DNA from: Bacteroidaceae bacterium
GTDB lineage: Bacteria; Bacteroidota; Bacteroidia; Bacteroidales; Bacteroidaceae
Direction: 5' to 3'
Assembly (NCBI GenBank): GCA_017965425.1
Contig: JAGCPY010000003.1
Location: forward strand, 36,160 to 100,159
DNA length: 64,000 nucleotides
Numbering within the stretch: the stretch's first letter is position 1; every line of letters starts with the position of its first letter. This document shows positions 17,473-26,813 of this stretch, piece after piece. The notes under the pieces were generated by a model. It saw nothing but the letters and a program-made list of their open reading frames with translations, was not told the origin of the DNA and did not search any database. The position numbers and the translations under genes were made by a program.

Positions 17473-17480
17473 TAACTTTG
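17473..17480 (+). promoter_or_regulatory. Promoter -7 box abutting the GSCFA start codon
   Basis: TAACTTTG followed by CCCC and then the ATG at 17485. With the usual distance from -7 box to transcription start, the mRNA would begin at or within a few bases of the start codon. No clear -33 TTG is seen. Confidence 0.6.
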
Positions 17481-17484
17481 CCCC

Positions 17485-18435
17485 ATGAAACTGCAAACAA
17501 CCATCGAAATTACACAGCCTAACCGGCTCATCGGCATACGCAGCCGCGTAGCATTCATCGGTTCCTGCTTTGCCGCATACATCGGTACGCGGATGCGTCA
17601 AAGCGGACTTCCCGCACTGGTCAATCCCTTCGGTGTCCTCTATAACCCGCTCAGCATCCTGCAAGTGATGATGCAGAACCCCATGCAAGAGCATCTCTAC
17701 TTCGAGGACAACGACCATCGCTGGCATTGCTGGCTCACTGACAGTTCGAAGAACGCCTCTTCCCTCGAAGCCTGCCAGGCGGGAGTGCTCTCGGCAAGAG
17801 GCCGACTCTTCGAATGGAACCCCGACACCCTGGTCCTCACCTTGGGCACCAACCGCTACTACGCCAGACCTAACCCCGCCGACATCAAGGGGTTGAAGGG
17901 CGAAGCAACGTTGGTGGTCGGCAACTGTCATAAGCAACCCCAGGCCGAATTTGTGGAGAAAGAGCTCTCCGTGGCCGAGGCTGTGGAGGCGCTGGACAGC
18001 GTGTGCCGCCTCTTCCCAAAAGCGCAAATCATTCTCACGGTTTCGCCCTACCGCTATGCCAAGTATGGCTTCCACGAGAGCCGCCTCAGCAAAGCCGTCC
18101 TCTTGCTGGCCGTGGACGAGGTCATCCGCAAGCGTCCCGAACAGGTCTGCTATTTCCCCGCCTACGAGATTCAACTCGACGAGCTGCGCGACTATAGATT
18201 CTACGCCCCCGACATGTTGCATCCTTCCGAGCAAGCGATTGACTACATCTGGGAACGCTTCGTCGAACGATGGCTCGACTCCGAGACCCACCGCTACCTG
18301 ATGGATTACGAACCCATCCGACGCGCACTCCAGCATCGGCCCGAAGACCCAGACTCGCCGGCCAGCATCCGTTTCCGTGAGAAAACACAGGAGCAACTGA
18401 ACCTGCTCCTTGCAAAATACAATATCGAACCCTAA
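17485..18435 (+). CDS. GSCFA family protein
   Basis: A 316-residue protein with the family's defining [14 protein letters not shown] (about 24-37) and the SGNH-hydrolase-like blocks [11 protein letters not shown] and [22 protein letters not shown] (D..H pair). GSCFA proteins are predicted esterases or hydrolases of unknown substrate, common in Bacteroidota. It lies 52 bp upstream of the murF-alr fusion, the usual arrangement in the group, so a role connected with the cell wall is possible. The start codon lies against the promoter, suggesting a leaderless transcript. Confidence 0.85.
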   Translation: MKLQTTIEITQPNRLIGIRSRVAFIGSCFAAYIGTRMRQSGLPALVNPFGVLYNPLSILQVMMQNPMQEHLYFEDNDHRWHCWLTDSSKNASSLEACQAGVLSARGRLFEWNPDTLVLTLGTNRYYARPNPADIKGLKGEATLVVGNCHKQPQAEFVEKELSVAEAVEALDSVCRLFPKAQIILTVSPYRYAKYGFHESRLSKAVLLLAVDEVIRKRPEQVCYFPAYEIQLDELRDYRFYAPDMLHPSEQAIDYIWERFVERWLDSETHRYLMDYEPIRRALQHRPEDPDSPASIRFREKTQEQLNLLLAKYNIEP

Positions 18436-18444
18436 TCTTTCCGT

Positions 18445-18467
18445 AAGCTGAGGCACCGCCTCAGCTT
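18445..18467. terminator. Short hairpin between GSCFA and murF-alr
   Basis: A perfect 9-bp stem AAGCTGAGG/CCTCAGCTT with a 5-nt loop and only a short pyrimidine tail. It could reduce read-through rather than stop it fully. Confidence 0.5.
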
Positions 18468-18487
18468 CCTTCATCCATCACCCTTCC

Positions 18488-20869
18488 ATGACTTATTCCA
18501 TCGAAACCATCACCACCCTCATCGGTGCTCATCGCACGGGCACCGTCAACACCCTCATAGACTGGCTGCTGACCGACAGCCGTTCCCTTGTTTTCCCCGA
18601 GACGACCCTCTTCTTCGCCATCCGCACCCAAAAGAACGACGGACACCGCTATATCCCTGAACTCTACCGCCGTGGCGTCCGCGCCTTTGTCGTCAGCCAA
18701 CTGCCCGAACATCCCCAGCCCGATGCCAACTATCTCCTGGTGCCTTCGCCCATGAAGGCTCTTCAGCGCCTGGCCGAGCGGCATCGCGAAGAGTTCGACA
18801 TCCCCGTCATTGGCATCACTGGCAGCAACGGAAAGACCATCGTCAAGGAATGGCTCTACCAGTTGCTCTCGCCCGACTTCAACATCACCCGTTCACCGAG
18901 GTCTTGGAACTCACAGATTGGCGTTCCTCTCTCGGTTTGGCGACTCACGGGGCAGACACAGGTCGGCATCTTCGAGGCCGGCATCAGCGAGCCGGGAGAG
19001 ATGGATGCTCTGGAGGCCATCATCCAACCCACCATCGGCGTGCTCACTCACCTCGGTTCCGCACACGACGAGAATTTTGGCAACAGACGCGAAAAGTGTA
19101 TGGAAAAGCTGAGACTCTTCAGACACGCGCGCGTTCTTATATTTAATGCAGACGACGAACTGACTTGCGAGTGCATCGAAGCCAGTGGCTTCAAGGGGCA
19201 ACGCATCGGTTGGAAAGCTGGCGAAGGCTTGGAGGAGAACATCCAGTCGTGTGTCGCTGTCTGCCGCTACCTGGGTCTCTCAGACGACATCATACAGGAG
19301 CGCATCGCCCGACTGGAACCCGTGGCCATGCGCCTGGAAGTAAAAGAAGGCCGCAACGGCTGCACCCTCATCACCGACACCTGCAACAGCGACCTCGGTT
19401 CTCTGGAGATTGCCCTCGATTTCATGCGCCGCCGACCCGACACGCAAGGACGTCGCCGCACGCTCATCCTCTCAGACATCAAGCAGACGGGACTCACGCT
19501 GACCGAGCTCTACGCACAGGTGGCCACCCTCGTCAGCCAGTATGGCGTGGACGAGTTCATCGGCATCGGGCAAGAGGTCAGTGCAGGAATGGCCAACGTG
19601 GAGACCACGTCCTCTTCTTGTTTTCCCACCGTCGATGCCTTCCTCGCCTCTTCTGCCTTTGCCCAACTCAGCGACCGCGTCATTCTCATTAAGGGCGCCC
19701 GCATGGCGCGTTTCGACCGCATCGCCGACGCCCTCATCCAGAAAGTCCACGAGACGGTGCTGGAGGTGAACCTCTCTGCCGTCGTCCAGAACCTCAACTA
19801 CTACCGCTCCTTCATGCGTCCAGAGACGAAGATGATTTGCATGGTCAAGGCATCGGCCTACGGCGCCGGTGCCGTGGAAATTGCCAAGACGTTGCAGGAT
19901 CACCGTGTAGATTATCTGGCCGTGGCCGTGGCCGATGAAGGCGTGGAGCTCAGACGTGCTGGCATCACCGCCAACATCATGGTCATGAATCCCGAGATGT
20001 CGTCCTTCCGCACGCTTTTCGAGTACCAGCTCGAACCAGAAGTCTATAGCTTCCGACTTTTGGACGCGCTCATCCACGCCGCTGAACGCGAGGGCATCAC
20101 GGCCTTCCCCATCCACGTGAAGCTCGATACGGGAATGCACCGCCTCGGATTCGATGCCTGCGGACGGCCAAACGACAACGGTGCCTTGCCTGAAGTCGGC
20201 GAGCTCATCCGCCGCCTCTCGGCTCAGAAGGCGCTCATCGCACGTTCCGTCTTCTCGCACTTCGTGGGTTCAGACAGCGATGAATTCGACCAGTTCTCGC
20301 TTCTCCAATGGCAACGCTTCACAGCCGCTGCCGACCTGTTGCAAGCCGCTTTCCCCCACCACATCCTCAGACACATCTGCAACTCGGCTGGCATCGTGCA
20401 CTTCCCGGAAAGACATTGCGACATGGTGCGGCTGGGATTGGGACTCTACGGAGTGGATCCCTGTGGCGGAACCGCTCTCTCTGTCATCTCCACCCTCAAG
20501 ACCACCATCTTGCAGATTCATGACGTGCCCGCCTCCGACACCGTAGGCTACTCGCGCCGCGGTCGCCTCACACGCGACAGTCGCATTGCCGCCCTGCCCA
20601 TCGGCTATGCCGACGGACTCGACCGCCATCTCGGCAACGGACATGCCTATTGTCTCGTCAATGGCCAGCGGGCTCCCTACATCGGCAACATCTGTATGGA
20701 TGTCTGCATGATTGACGTCACGGACATCCCCTGCCGCGAAGGCGACACCGCCGTCATCTTCGGCCCCGAGCTGCCACCCACCTTGCTCTCCGACGTCATC
20801 GGCACCATCCCCTACGAGATCCTCACCTCCGTCTCGCCCCGTGTCCGCCGCATCTACTACGTTGACTGA
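18488..20869 (+). CDS. Bifunctional MurF ligase / alanine racemase
   Basis: A 793-residue fusion. The MurF half (1-420) has the Mur ATP-binding motif GITGSNGKTIVK (109-120) and the substrate region PRSWNSQIGVPLS; it would add D-Ala-D-Ala to the UDP-MurNAc-tripeptide. The Alr half starts near 425 (VLEVNLSAVVQNLNYY), with the PLP lysine Lys454 in MVKASAYGAG and the second catalytic region near GYSRRGRLTRDS and PIGYADGLDR. It makes the D-alanine needed for the dipeptide. This fusion is typical of Bacteroidota. The P-loop is intact; whether ligase activity is retained was not tested. Confidence 0.95.
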   Translation: MTYSIETITTLIGAHRTGTVNTLIDWLLTDSRSLVFPETTLFFAIRTQKNDGHRYIPELYRRGVRAFVVSQLPEHPQPDANYLLVPSPMKALQRLAERHREEFDIPVIGITGSNGKTIVKEWLYQLLSPDFNITRSPRSWNSQIGVPLSVWRLTGQTQVGIFEAGISEPGEMDALEAIIQPTIGVLTHLGSAHDENFGNRREKCMEKLRLFRHARVLIFNADDELTCECIEASGFKGQRIGWKAGEGLEENIQSCVAVCRYLGLSDDIIQERIARLEPVAMRLEVKEGRNGCTLITDTCNSDLGSLEIALDFMRRRPDTQGRRRTLILSDIKQTGLTLTELYAQVATLVSQYGVDEFIGIGQEVSAGMANVETTSSSCFPTVDAFLASSAFAQLSDRVILIKGARMARFDRIADALIQKVHETVLEVNLSAVVQNLNYYRSFMRPETKMICMVKASAYGAGAVEIAKTLQDHRVDYLAVAVADEGVELRRAGITANIMVMNPEMSSFRTLFEYQLEPEVYSFRLLDALIHAAEREGITAFPIHVKLDTGMHRLGFDACGRPNDNGALPEVGELIRRLSAQKALIARSVFSHFVGSDSDEFDQFSLLQWQRFTAAADLLQAAFPHHILRHICNSAGIVHFPERHCDMVRLGLGLYGVDPCGGTALSVISTLKTTILQIHDVPASDTVGYSRRGRLTRDSRIAALPIGYADGLDRHLGNGHAYCLVNGQRAPYIGNICMDVCMIDVTDIPCREGDTAVIFGPELPPTLLSDVIGTIPYEILTSVSPRVRRIYYVD

Positions 20870-21153
20870 GCTTGCTGCGGGAAACTGTCATTCAAAAAGA
20901 ACGGCGTTCAAATCAACCACTAACGGGCTGGCTCCCTGGCCATGCTGCTGTTTGACATTGTTGGTCATCGGGAATACCAGCAATGATATACGGAATCACC
21001 GTTATGGGTAATCGGCTTCGCGTCTTTACGTCACACAAGTAAGGAACGTCGGCGAAGGGTTGAAGGTATTGACCTTCCAGCCTTCGCCGACGTTCCTTCA
21101 GCGGTTCACGTATTGACCCGTCTTGGTGACGATGTGTACGTGTTTGGGCCGAC
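20870..21153. other. Intergenic region between convergent murF-alr and kbl
   Basis: Non-coding. Besides the long hairpin at 21041-21098 nothing recognisable was seen; short open frames here are extensions of neighbouring shadow frames. Confidence 0.6.
21041..21098. terminator. Long hairpin, probable bidirectional terminator
   Basis: Arms of 27 bp (starting AAGGAACGTCGGCGAAGG) with two non-Watson-Crick positions and a 4-nt loop ATTG. It lies between two convergent genes and has no strong U-tract on either side. The stem is unusually long for a terminator. Confidence 0.6.
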
Positions 21154-22341
21154 TTATTTCAGCACGCCGAGTTCCTTGCCGACCTTGATGAAGGCAGCGA
21201 TGCACTTGTCGAGGTGTGCGCGTTCGTGTCCGGCGGAAATCTGAACACGGATGCGGGCTTGTCCCTTGGGCACGACGGGGTAGTAGAAGCCGGTGACATA
21301 GATGCCTTCTTCCTGCAAGCGGGCGGCGAAGCGCTGGCTGAGGGGAGCATCGTAAAGCATGACGGCGCAGATGGCACTTTGTGTGGGCTTGATGTCGAAT
21401 CCGCTGGCCATCATCTTGTCGCGGAAGTAGTTGACGTTCTCCACGAGACGGTCGTGTAGGTCATTGCTCTCGTCGAGCATCTTGAAGACCTCGAGGGCGG
21501 CACCGACGATGCCGGGAGCGAGGCTGTTTGAGAACAGATAGGGGCGAGAACGCTGGCGCAGCAGGTCGATGATTTCCTTGCGGCCAGTGGTGAATCCTCC
21601 CATGGCACCGCCGAAGGCTTTGCCGAGGGTGCCGGTGTAAATATCCACGCGGCCGTAGGTCTGGAAGAATTCGCTGACGCCACGACCTGTTGGGCCGACC
21701 ACGCCTGCACTGTGACTCTCATCGACCATGACGAGGGCATCGTATTTCTCGGCCAGGTCACAGATCTTGTCCATGGGTGCGACGTTGCCGTCCATGGAGA
21801 AGACGCCGTCGGTGACGACGATGCGGAAGCGTTGCTCTTGTGCTGCCTGCAGCTGGCGCTCCAGGTCTTCCATGTCGGCATTGGCGTAGCGGTAGCGTTT
21901 GGCTTTACAGAGCCGCACTCCGTCAATGATGCTGGCGTGGTTGAGGGCGTCGGAGATGATAGCATCGTCTTCGGTGAGCAGCGGCTCGAACACACCTCCG
22001 TTGGCATCGAAGCAGGCGGCATAGAGGATGGTGTCTTCGGTCTTGAAGAAACGGCTAATGGCTTCCTCCAGTTCCTTGTGGACGTCCTGTGTGCCACAGA
22101 TGAAGCGAACGCTGGACATGCCATAGCCTCGGCGGTCCATCATTTTCTTTGCGCCTTCGATGAGGCGGGGATGGTTGCTGAGTCCGAGATAGTTGTTGGC
22201 GCAGAAGTTAAGAACTTCCTTGCCTGCCACCTGAATGGCGGCGGCCTGCGGACTCTGGATGAGGCGTTCCTCTTTGTAGAGGCCGGCCTCGCGGATTTCC
22301 TTCAGCGTCTGCTGGAGGTGTTCTTTCATTTTTCCGTACAT
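21154..22341 (-). CDS. kbl: Glycine C-acetyltransferase (2-amino-3-ketobutyrate CoA ligase)
   Basis: A 395-residue alpha-oxoamine synthase of full length. The PLP lysine is Lys241 in [16 protein letters not shown]; Asp207 and the following ESH lie in [10 protein letters not shown], and NNYLGL is near residue 49-54. It splits 2-amino-3-ketobutyrate with CoA into glycine and acetyl-CoA. It is divergent from tdh, which makes that substrate from threonine, so the 244-bp gap holds both promoters of the threonine-to-glycine pathway. Confidence 0.94.
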   Translation of the reverse strand: MYGKMKEHLQQTLKEIREAGLYKEERLIQSPQAAAIQVAGKEVLNFCANNYLGLSNHPRLIEGAKKMMDRRGYGMSSVRFICGTQDVHKELEEAISRFFKTEDTILYAACFDANGGVFEPLLTEDDAIISDALNHASIIDGVRLCKAKRYRYANADMEDLERQLQAAQEQRFRIVVTDGVFSMDGNVAPMDKICDLAEKYDALVMVDESHSAGVVGPTGRGVSEFFQTYGRVDIYTGTLGKAFGGAMGGFTTGRKEIIDLLRQRSRPYLFSNSLAPGIVGAALEVFKMLDESNDLHDRLVENVNYFRDKMMASGFDIKPTQSAICAVMLYDAPLSQRFAARLQEEGIYVTGFYYPVVPKGQARIRVQISAGHERAHLDKCIAAFIKVGKELGVLK

Positions 22342-22392
22342 GGATCTTGGTTTTGAGGTGAGTGTATAAGGTTTAAAGATTCATTTCGGGTA

Positions 22393-22400
22393 CAAAGGTA
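22393..22400 (-). promoter_or_regulatory. Promoter -7 box for kbl
   Basis: TACCTTTG on the minus strand, about 50 bp before the kbl start. A TTTG lies about 23 bp upstream, slightly further than usual. Confidence 0.6.
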
Positions 22401-22506
22401 ATGCTTTTTGCCGCTCGAGCGCACAAAGTAGAGGGGAAAATGAAAGTTTTTGCACCTTTTAAGTAAAAAAGTTGGCGATGAACGTCTCAGGGAATAAACT
22501 TTTCCC

Positions 22507-22514
22507 TATCTTTG
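22507..22514 (+). promoter_or_regulatory. Promoter -7 box for tdh
   Basis: TATCTTTG followed by GCACC, with a leader of about 65 nt before ATG 22586. No clear -33 TTG at 20 bp. Confidence 0.6.
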
Positions 22515-22585
22515 CACCCACATAGAGGTGAAAACCTCTTAACTAACCTAATCCAGTCATCAAGTATTAACACATTATTTTCCAA

Positions 22586-23542
22586 ATGAAGAACATCCTG
22601 GTTATTGGTTCAACGGGCCAGATCGGCTCGGAACTCACTACCGCTCTGCGTGCGTGCTATGGCGGCGATCATGTCGTTGCAGGTTACATCCCTGGTGCTG
22701 AGCCCAAAGGCGAACTGGCCGAAAGCGGTCCCTCGGCAATCGCCGACGTGACGAACGGCGAACAGCTGGCATCCATCGTGCGCGAACATCAGATAGATAC
22801 TATTTACAATCTGGCTGCATTGCTGAGCGTGGTGGCCGAACAGAAACCACGTCTGGCGTGGAAGATAGGCATTGACGGCCTCTGGAATGTGCTTGAGGTG
22901 GCCCGCGAGAACAAATGTGCCGTCTTCACGCCTTCAAGCATCGGCAGTTTCGGACCCAGCACACCGCACGAACTGACGCCGCAGGACACCATTCAGCGTC
23001 CAAAAACCATCTATGGCGTCTCTAAGGTGGCGACCGAACTTCTGTCCGATTACTACTACACTAAATACGGCGTGGACACGCGCTCCGTACGTTTCCCGGG
23101 TCTCATCAGTTACGTGACACCTCCGGGTGGAGGCACGACGGACTATGCTGTTGACATCTTCTACGCTGCGGTCAGGGGCGAGAAGTTCCACTGCCCCATC
23201 GCCAAGGGAACGCGCATGGACATGATGTACATGCCCGACGGACTGCGCGCCGCCATGGATTTGATGGAAGCCAATCCCGACAAGCTCATCCACCGCAACG
23301 GTTTTAACGTGACGGCCATGAGCTTCCCGCCCGAGAAAATCTACGCAGAAATCCGCAAGCGTGTTCCTGAATTTGAAATGGACTATCAGGTGGATCCGCT
23401 GAAACAGTCGATTGCCGAAAGCTGGCCCGACAGCCTCGACGATACTGCTGCACGTGAAGAGTGGGGCTGGCATCCGAACTTCGGCCTGGCCAGCATGACG
23501 CGCGACATGCTGGAGAAACTGAGCCAGAAACTCCTGGGCTGA
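22586..23542 (+). CDS. L-threonine 3-dehydrogenase (epimerase-type SDR)
   Basis: A 318-residue extended SDR resembling UDP-galactose epimerases, the short-chain type of threonine dehydrogenase. It has ILVIGSTGQIGSEL (4-17), Thr115/Ser118 in FTPSSIGSFG, and Tyr143 and Lys147 in YGVSKVATELL. The PGLISYVTPPGGGTTDYAVD block is characteristic of this enzyme type. It oxidises threonine to 2-amino-3-ketobutyrate with NAD+, feeding the divergent kbl product. A good terminator follows the gene. Confidence 0.93.
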   Translation: MKNILVIGSTGQIGSELTTALRACYGGDHVVAGYIPGAEPKGELAESGPSAIADVTNGEQLASIVREHQIDTIYNLAALLSVVAEQKPRLAWKIGIDGLWNVLEVARENKCAVFTPSSIGSFGPSTPHELTPQDTIQRPKTIYGVSKVATELLSDYYYTKYGVDTRSVRFPGLISYVTPPGGGTTDYAVDIFYAAVRGEKFHCPIAKGTRMDMMYMPDGLRAAMDLMEANPDKLIHRNGFNVTAMSFPPEKIYAEIRKRVPEFEMDYQVDPLKQSIAESWPDSLDDTAAREEWGWHPNFGLASMTRDMLEKLSQKLLG

Positions 23543-23593
23543 CCAGACGTGGCGGCGGTCGCCGTCAAGGGACGTGCCGCACATCAAAAGACA

Positions 23594-23638
23594 GGGAGCA
23601 CATGATGCACTTAGCGTGTGTCATGTGCTCCCTTTTTT
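23594..23638 (+). terminator. Rho-independent terminator of tdh
   Basis: A 17-bp stem beginning GGGAGCACATGATGCAC, with two mismatches and a 5-nt loop, followed by six T. It also separates tdh from the convergent nitroreductase. The stem sequence is nearly shared with the hairpin at 52780-52822. Confidence 0.88.
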
Positions 23639-23658
23639 GATGCCTTTCAGGAATGCTG

Positions 23659-24189
23659 TTAGTGGAAGGTGGCGATTTCGGCCAGCTCCTTGCGGGGTGG
23701 ACGCTGGGCGTCTTCGATGCGGTGGCCGACGGCGATGACGGCGCCGATGGTCTCGTCGTCGGGAATGGCGAGCAGATGCCGGAGCTGGTCGGCATGGCGG
23801 ATGCCGATGACGAGGGTGTCGATGTCGAGTTCAGCTGCCTTGAGCAAGAGATAGGCGTTTTGGAGTCCGAGGTCATACCATCCCCATCCGTTGCCTGCCT
23901 CGTTGTCGGGTTGTCCGTGGGTGTGGCCGACGATGTCGTGCTTGAAGGAAGTTACGATGATGGCGCCCACGCCTTCCGTCTTCTGTGGGTTGCTGCCTCC
24001 GAGGCAGGCGCGTGTGGCGGCAAGGGTGTCGGGCCGTGTGACGACGTGATAGCGCGATGTCTGTTGGTTCTTCCACGAAGGCGCTTCTTGTGCAAAGCGG
24101 ATGAGCGTGAGGAGTTCATCCTGGGTCACAGGCTGCCCGTTGTAGCGGCGGATGCTGCGTCGATGCAGCGCGATGTCATTGAGTGTCAT
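23659..24189 (-). CDS. Nitroreductase-family flavoprotein
   Basis: A 176-residue NAD(P)H-dependent FMN oxidoreductase. The N-terminal RRSIRRYNGQPV is the FMN-phosphate-binding arginine motif of the family; SWKNQQTSRYHVV and the C-terminal GAVIAVGHRIEDAQRPPRKEL are also typical. The physiological substrate of such enzymes is rarely known. It is convergent with tdh, and the GH43 gene lies 41 bp upstream in the same direction. Confidence 0.88.
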   Translation of the reverse strand: MTLNDIALHRRSIRRYNGQPVTQDELLTLIRFAQEAPSWKNQQTSRYHVVTRPDTLAATRACLGGSNPQKTEGVGAIIVTSFKHDIVGHTHGQPDNEAGNGWGWYDLGLQNAYLLLKAAELDIDTLVIGIRHADQLRHLLAIPDDETIGAVIAVGHRIEDAQRPPRKELAEIATFH

Positions 24190-24230
24190 GGCAGGGGGGC
24201 TTTGATGTATCGGTTTTTAGTTTTTCAGTT

Positions 24231-26318
24231 TCAGGGTTCCACCTCTTCCCATTGCATCACGGAGCCGTTGCGGCGTGCAGGGTCGGGTCCGGCAAAGTCC
24301 ATGCTGTAGGGGCTTCCCGTCGTGGGCGACTTGCCGATGTAGCGGTGGTTGCGTAAGGAGAGGAGCATGAAGTCGTGTTCGAGATAATCTTGCCAGAGGA
24401 AGACCTCGGCTTCCTGCGGGTCGGTGGTGAAGCGGACGTCGCCTGGCAGTCCGTCGCCGTAGGTCTTGACGTAGCGGCCATCGACGCATTGCAGTACCAC
24501 GCGTCCCGAGTTGCGGTCGATGATGCGGAACTGTGTAAGTTTGCTGCGATCGGCGGGATGGCTGTCATGCAGGAGTCCATGGGGCAGTGCGATGGCGGGT
24601 CGTCCTGTGGCCTTGTTGATGAGGCGGATGGTCTTGCCGTAGGGGATGTTGTGGCTGCGGTCGGCCATAGGCTCCTCGACGGAGAAGTTGTCGAACTCGG
24701 CATAGCCGCCGTTCTTCCCCTTGACGTTGAACGCAAAGAGGGCGTGTCGCGAGCCTTGGAAGCTGATGAGCTGGTAGGAGAGGGGCATCATGCGGCCCAG
24801 CGTCTGGAAGGTGGTTCCGTTGGTGCTGTAGGCATATTGTGCTTGGTCGTGGTCGTAGTCGCCAATGCAACGGAGGTAGATTTTCCCGTCGGGTAAACCG
24901 ACGGGCACGGTGATGGTGTCGTTGGTCAGCTGTTCGAAGCAGCGGAGGGTGAAGGCGTTGCCTTCCTTGACGATGCCGATCCACGAGCAGGGGACGTTGA
25001 TGTTGCCCAGACCGGCCACGTCGCCGTCTTTCATTCCCTTGACGTAGAGCTCGACGGTGGCGACGGACTGGGGTCCGATGACGCGCTGGGTGAGGGTGTT
25101 GCGAGCCCACATCAGCTGCTCGGCGGGCTGTGCTTGCAGGCGCAGGCGACCGCCCTTGAGGCTCCAGAGCTTGTCGTCGGGGTTGTGGTTCCATTGCCAT
25201 ACGCGGCCCAGCTGTTTGGCGTCGAAGGTCTCGGAGCGCAGGTAGGGAGCGTGGGCGCTTTCCCCTTGCGGGGTCGCGTCTGGTTTGTACCACGTCCTCG
25301 GTGCACGGCCAAGGTTGCCGGGCAAGCCCACCATAGGCCAGCCGTCCACCCATGTCATGGGCATCAGGCAGACGGTGCGGCCAATGCTGTGGAAGTCCTG
25401 CATGAACAGCGCCCACCACGAGCCGTTCTTGGCCTGTACGATGCCGCCCTGATGGGCATTGGAGCAGGCGGTGGCGTCCTTGTCGAGCGGACCGAGGCCG
25501 AATTTGGTGCCGTCCTCGCCAATGCGGTATTTGGTGCCTCGGGGCACCTGTGTCAGCGAGGCGGCGTGGTAGCCGTAGGTCTCGTCGGCGGTGATGACGC
25601 GTGTCTCGTAGGGTCCCCAGATGCTCTTCGAGCGTGAGCAGAGCGTGCGTCCGTTGGGCATGTAGTCGGTGGAGATGAGGTAGTACATGCCGTTGATTTT
25701 GTACATGTGGTGTCCCTCGCCCACGCCGTTGCCTTCGGGGATGATGACGCGTTCGGTGCCTTCGACGGGCCCGCTCATGTCGGGCTTCAGCTCTGTGCAC
25801 TTGACTGTGCCGTAGCCGTGGATGGCATATATTTTGCCGTCGTCGTCGAAGTGTACGCCCAGGTCGTAGATGTTGCCCTGCATGTTATGGTGTTGCCAAG
25901 GGCCTCGGATGTCCTTGGCCGTGTAGCATTGCAGCCCCTTCCCGTTGACATTGGAGAAGACATAGAACGTGCCGTTGTGGTGGCGAATGCAGGGTGCCCA
26001 GATGCCTTGGCCGTAGATTTCCTGATGGTTGCGGAGGGCGAAGCGGTCATCTTGGAAGTCGAAGCGGTCGAAGCAGTAGCTGACGTTCTCCCAGTTGACC
26101 AGGTCGCGGGAATGGAGTATGACCAAGCCCGGTACGGCGTGCATGGTGGTTCCGGCGAGGTAATAGTCGTCGCCCACACGTAAGACGTCGGGGTCGGAAA
26201 ACTCATCGTAGAAGAGGGGGTTGGTGAAGGTGCCGTTGCCGTTGTCGGCGGTCCAAGACTGTGCTTGCGTTGCACCCATGAATAAGAAGGTGCAGAGGAG
26301 GGTGAAGAGCCGTTGCAT
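24231..26318 (-). CDS. Secreted glycoside hydrolase family 43 protein
   Basis: A 695-residue protein from ATG 26318 with signal peptide MQRLFTLLCTFLFMGATQAQ. The five-bladed GH43 catalytic domain occupies roughly 25-320: FSDPDVLRVGDDYYLAG holds the catalytic base Asp and GVGEGHHMYKINGMYYL the probable acid Glu. A beta-sandwich (GH43_C2-like) follows at about 345-560 and a C-terminal domain of about 120 residues ends the protein. GH43 enzymes are mainly beta-xylosidases and alpha-L-arabinofuranosidases. The signal peptide and the nearby PL11, GH97 and GH127 genes point to plant glycan use. Confidence 0.88.
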   Translation of the reverse strand: MQRLFTLLCTFLFMGATQAQSWTADNGNGTFTNPLFYDEFSDPDVLRVGDDYYLAGTTMHAVPGLVILHSRDLVNWENVSYCFDRFDFQDDRFALRNHQEIYGQGIWAPCIRHHNGTFYVFSNVNGKGLQCYTAKDIRGPWQHHNMQGNIYDLGVHFDDDGKIYAIHGYGTVKCTELKPDMSGPVEGTERVIIPEGNGVGEGHHMYKINGMYYLISTDYMPNGRTLCSRSKSIWGPYETRVITADETYGYHAASLTQVPRGTKYRIGEDGTKFGLGPLDKDATACSNAHQGGIVQAKNGSWWALFMQDFHSIGRTVCLMPMTWVDGWPMVGLPGNLGRAPRTWYKPDATPQGESAHAPYLRSETFDAKQLGRVWQWNHNPDDKLWSLKGGRLRLQAQPAEQLMWARNTLTQRVIGPQSVATVELYVKGMKDGDVAGLGNINVPCSWIGIVKEGNAFTLRCFEQLTNDTITVPVGLPDGKIYLRCIGDYDHDQAQYAYSTNGTTFQTLGRMMPLSYQLISFQGSRHALFAFNVKGKNGGYAEFDNFSVEEPMADRSHNIPYGKTIRLINKATGRPAIALPHGLLHDSHPADRSKLTQFRIIDRNSGRVVLQCVDGRYVKTYGDGLPGDVRFTTDPQEAEVFLWQDYLEHDFMLLSLRNHRYIGKSPTTGSPYSMDFAGPDPARRNGSVMQWEEVEP

Positions 26319-26370
26319 GTGGGACGTGGAAAGGTTGAAACGTGAAAGGGTTAAGGTGTTGAAAACACTG

Positions 26371-26419
26371 AAAGGTTGAACTGGAAAGCCTGTTTCAACA
26401 TTTCGACCGTTCAACCTTT
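26371..26419 (-). terminator. Hairpin downstream of tRNA-Arg
   Basis: An 11-bp perfect stem AAAGGTTGAAC/GTTCAACCTTT with a 27-nt loop, just past the 3' end of the tRNA on the minus strand. There is no strong U-tract, so its termination role is tentative. Confidence 0.45.
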
Positions 26420-26428
26420 TCTTCTGCC

Positions 26429-26505
26429 TGGTGACTCCGGCGGGATTCTAACCCGCGACCTTCGGAACCGGAATCCGACGCTCTATACAGCTAAGCTACG
26501 GAGCC
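26429..26505 (-). tRNA. tRNA-Arg (anticodon CCG), CCA encoded
   Basis: A 77-nt cloverleaf on the minus strand. Acceptor stem GGCTCCG pairs with CGGAGTC (one G-U); anticodon stem TCGGA/TCCGA encloses the 7-nt loop TTCCGGT, giving anticodon CCG; T-stem GCGGG/CCCGC has a TTAGAAT loop; 3' CCA is encoded. It lies between the asnA promoter region and the GH43 gene. Confidence 0.95.
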
Positions 26506-26516
26506 TTTAGCGGGCA

Positions 26517-26547
26517 CAAAGGTACGCTTTTCCGTGGACGCGGCCAA
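26517..26547 (-). promoter_or_regulatory. Promoter for tRNA-Arg
   Basis: On the minus strand TTG (26547-26545) and TACCTTTG (26524-26517) are 20 bp apart, placing the start a few bases before the tRNA 5' end. Confidence 0.75.
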
Positions 26548-26592
26548 GTTTTTCGGCGAAAAAAACTGCGTGAAGGCCAGAAGAGAGGCGAA

Positions 26593-26702
26593 ATAAGGTG
26601 CAGACGCGATGTGCGGAAGGTGCAGACGTTCGGGGCGGAAGGTGTTTACGTTCCGACGGGAAGGTGTTTACGTTCTGTAGGGAAGGGCTGTCGGTGGGAA
26701 CG
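26593..26702. repeat. 22-bp quasi-palindromic array B (about 5 units)
   Basis: Units begin at 26593, 26615, 26637, 26659 and 26681. The clearest are GGAAGGTGCAGACGTTCGG and two copies of GGAAGGTGTTTACGTTC. It ends about 50 bp upstream of the asnA -33 element; with the promoters it fills the 308-bp gap between tRNA and asnA. Confidence 0.88.
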
Positions 26703-26751
26703 TGGACGGCTGCGGGTTCTTGTGATTATGACAATAAAAATCGCACTTTTT

Positions 26752-26782
26752 TTGTCAATGTGAAAGAAAAGGCGTACCTTTG
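26752..26782 (+). promoter_or_regulatory. Promoter for asnA
   Basis: TTG at 26752-26754, 20-bp spacer, TACCTTTG at 26775-26782, then a leader of about 25 nt to ATG 26814. Confidence 0.78.
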
Positions 26783-26813
26783 CGCCGCAAAAAGACAATA
26801 AACGCGCTAATCT

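Noticed and set aside
23594-23638. A small RNA in the tdh-nitroreductase gap
   Set aside because: The structure is fully explained by a terminator with six T, and no promoter precedes it.
26598-26801. 67-codon frame across array B
   Set aside because: Codes only for the repeat units and the asnA promoter; starts with GTG and has no ribosome-binding context.
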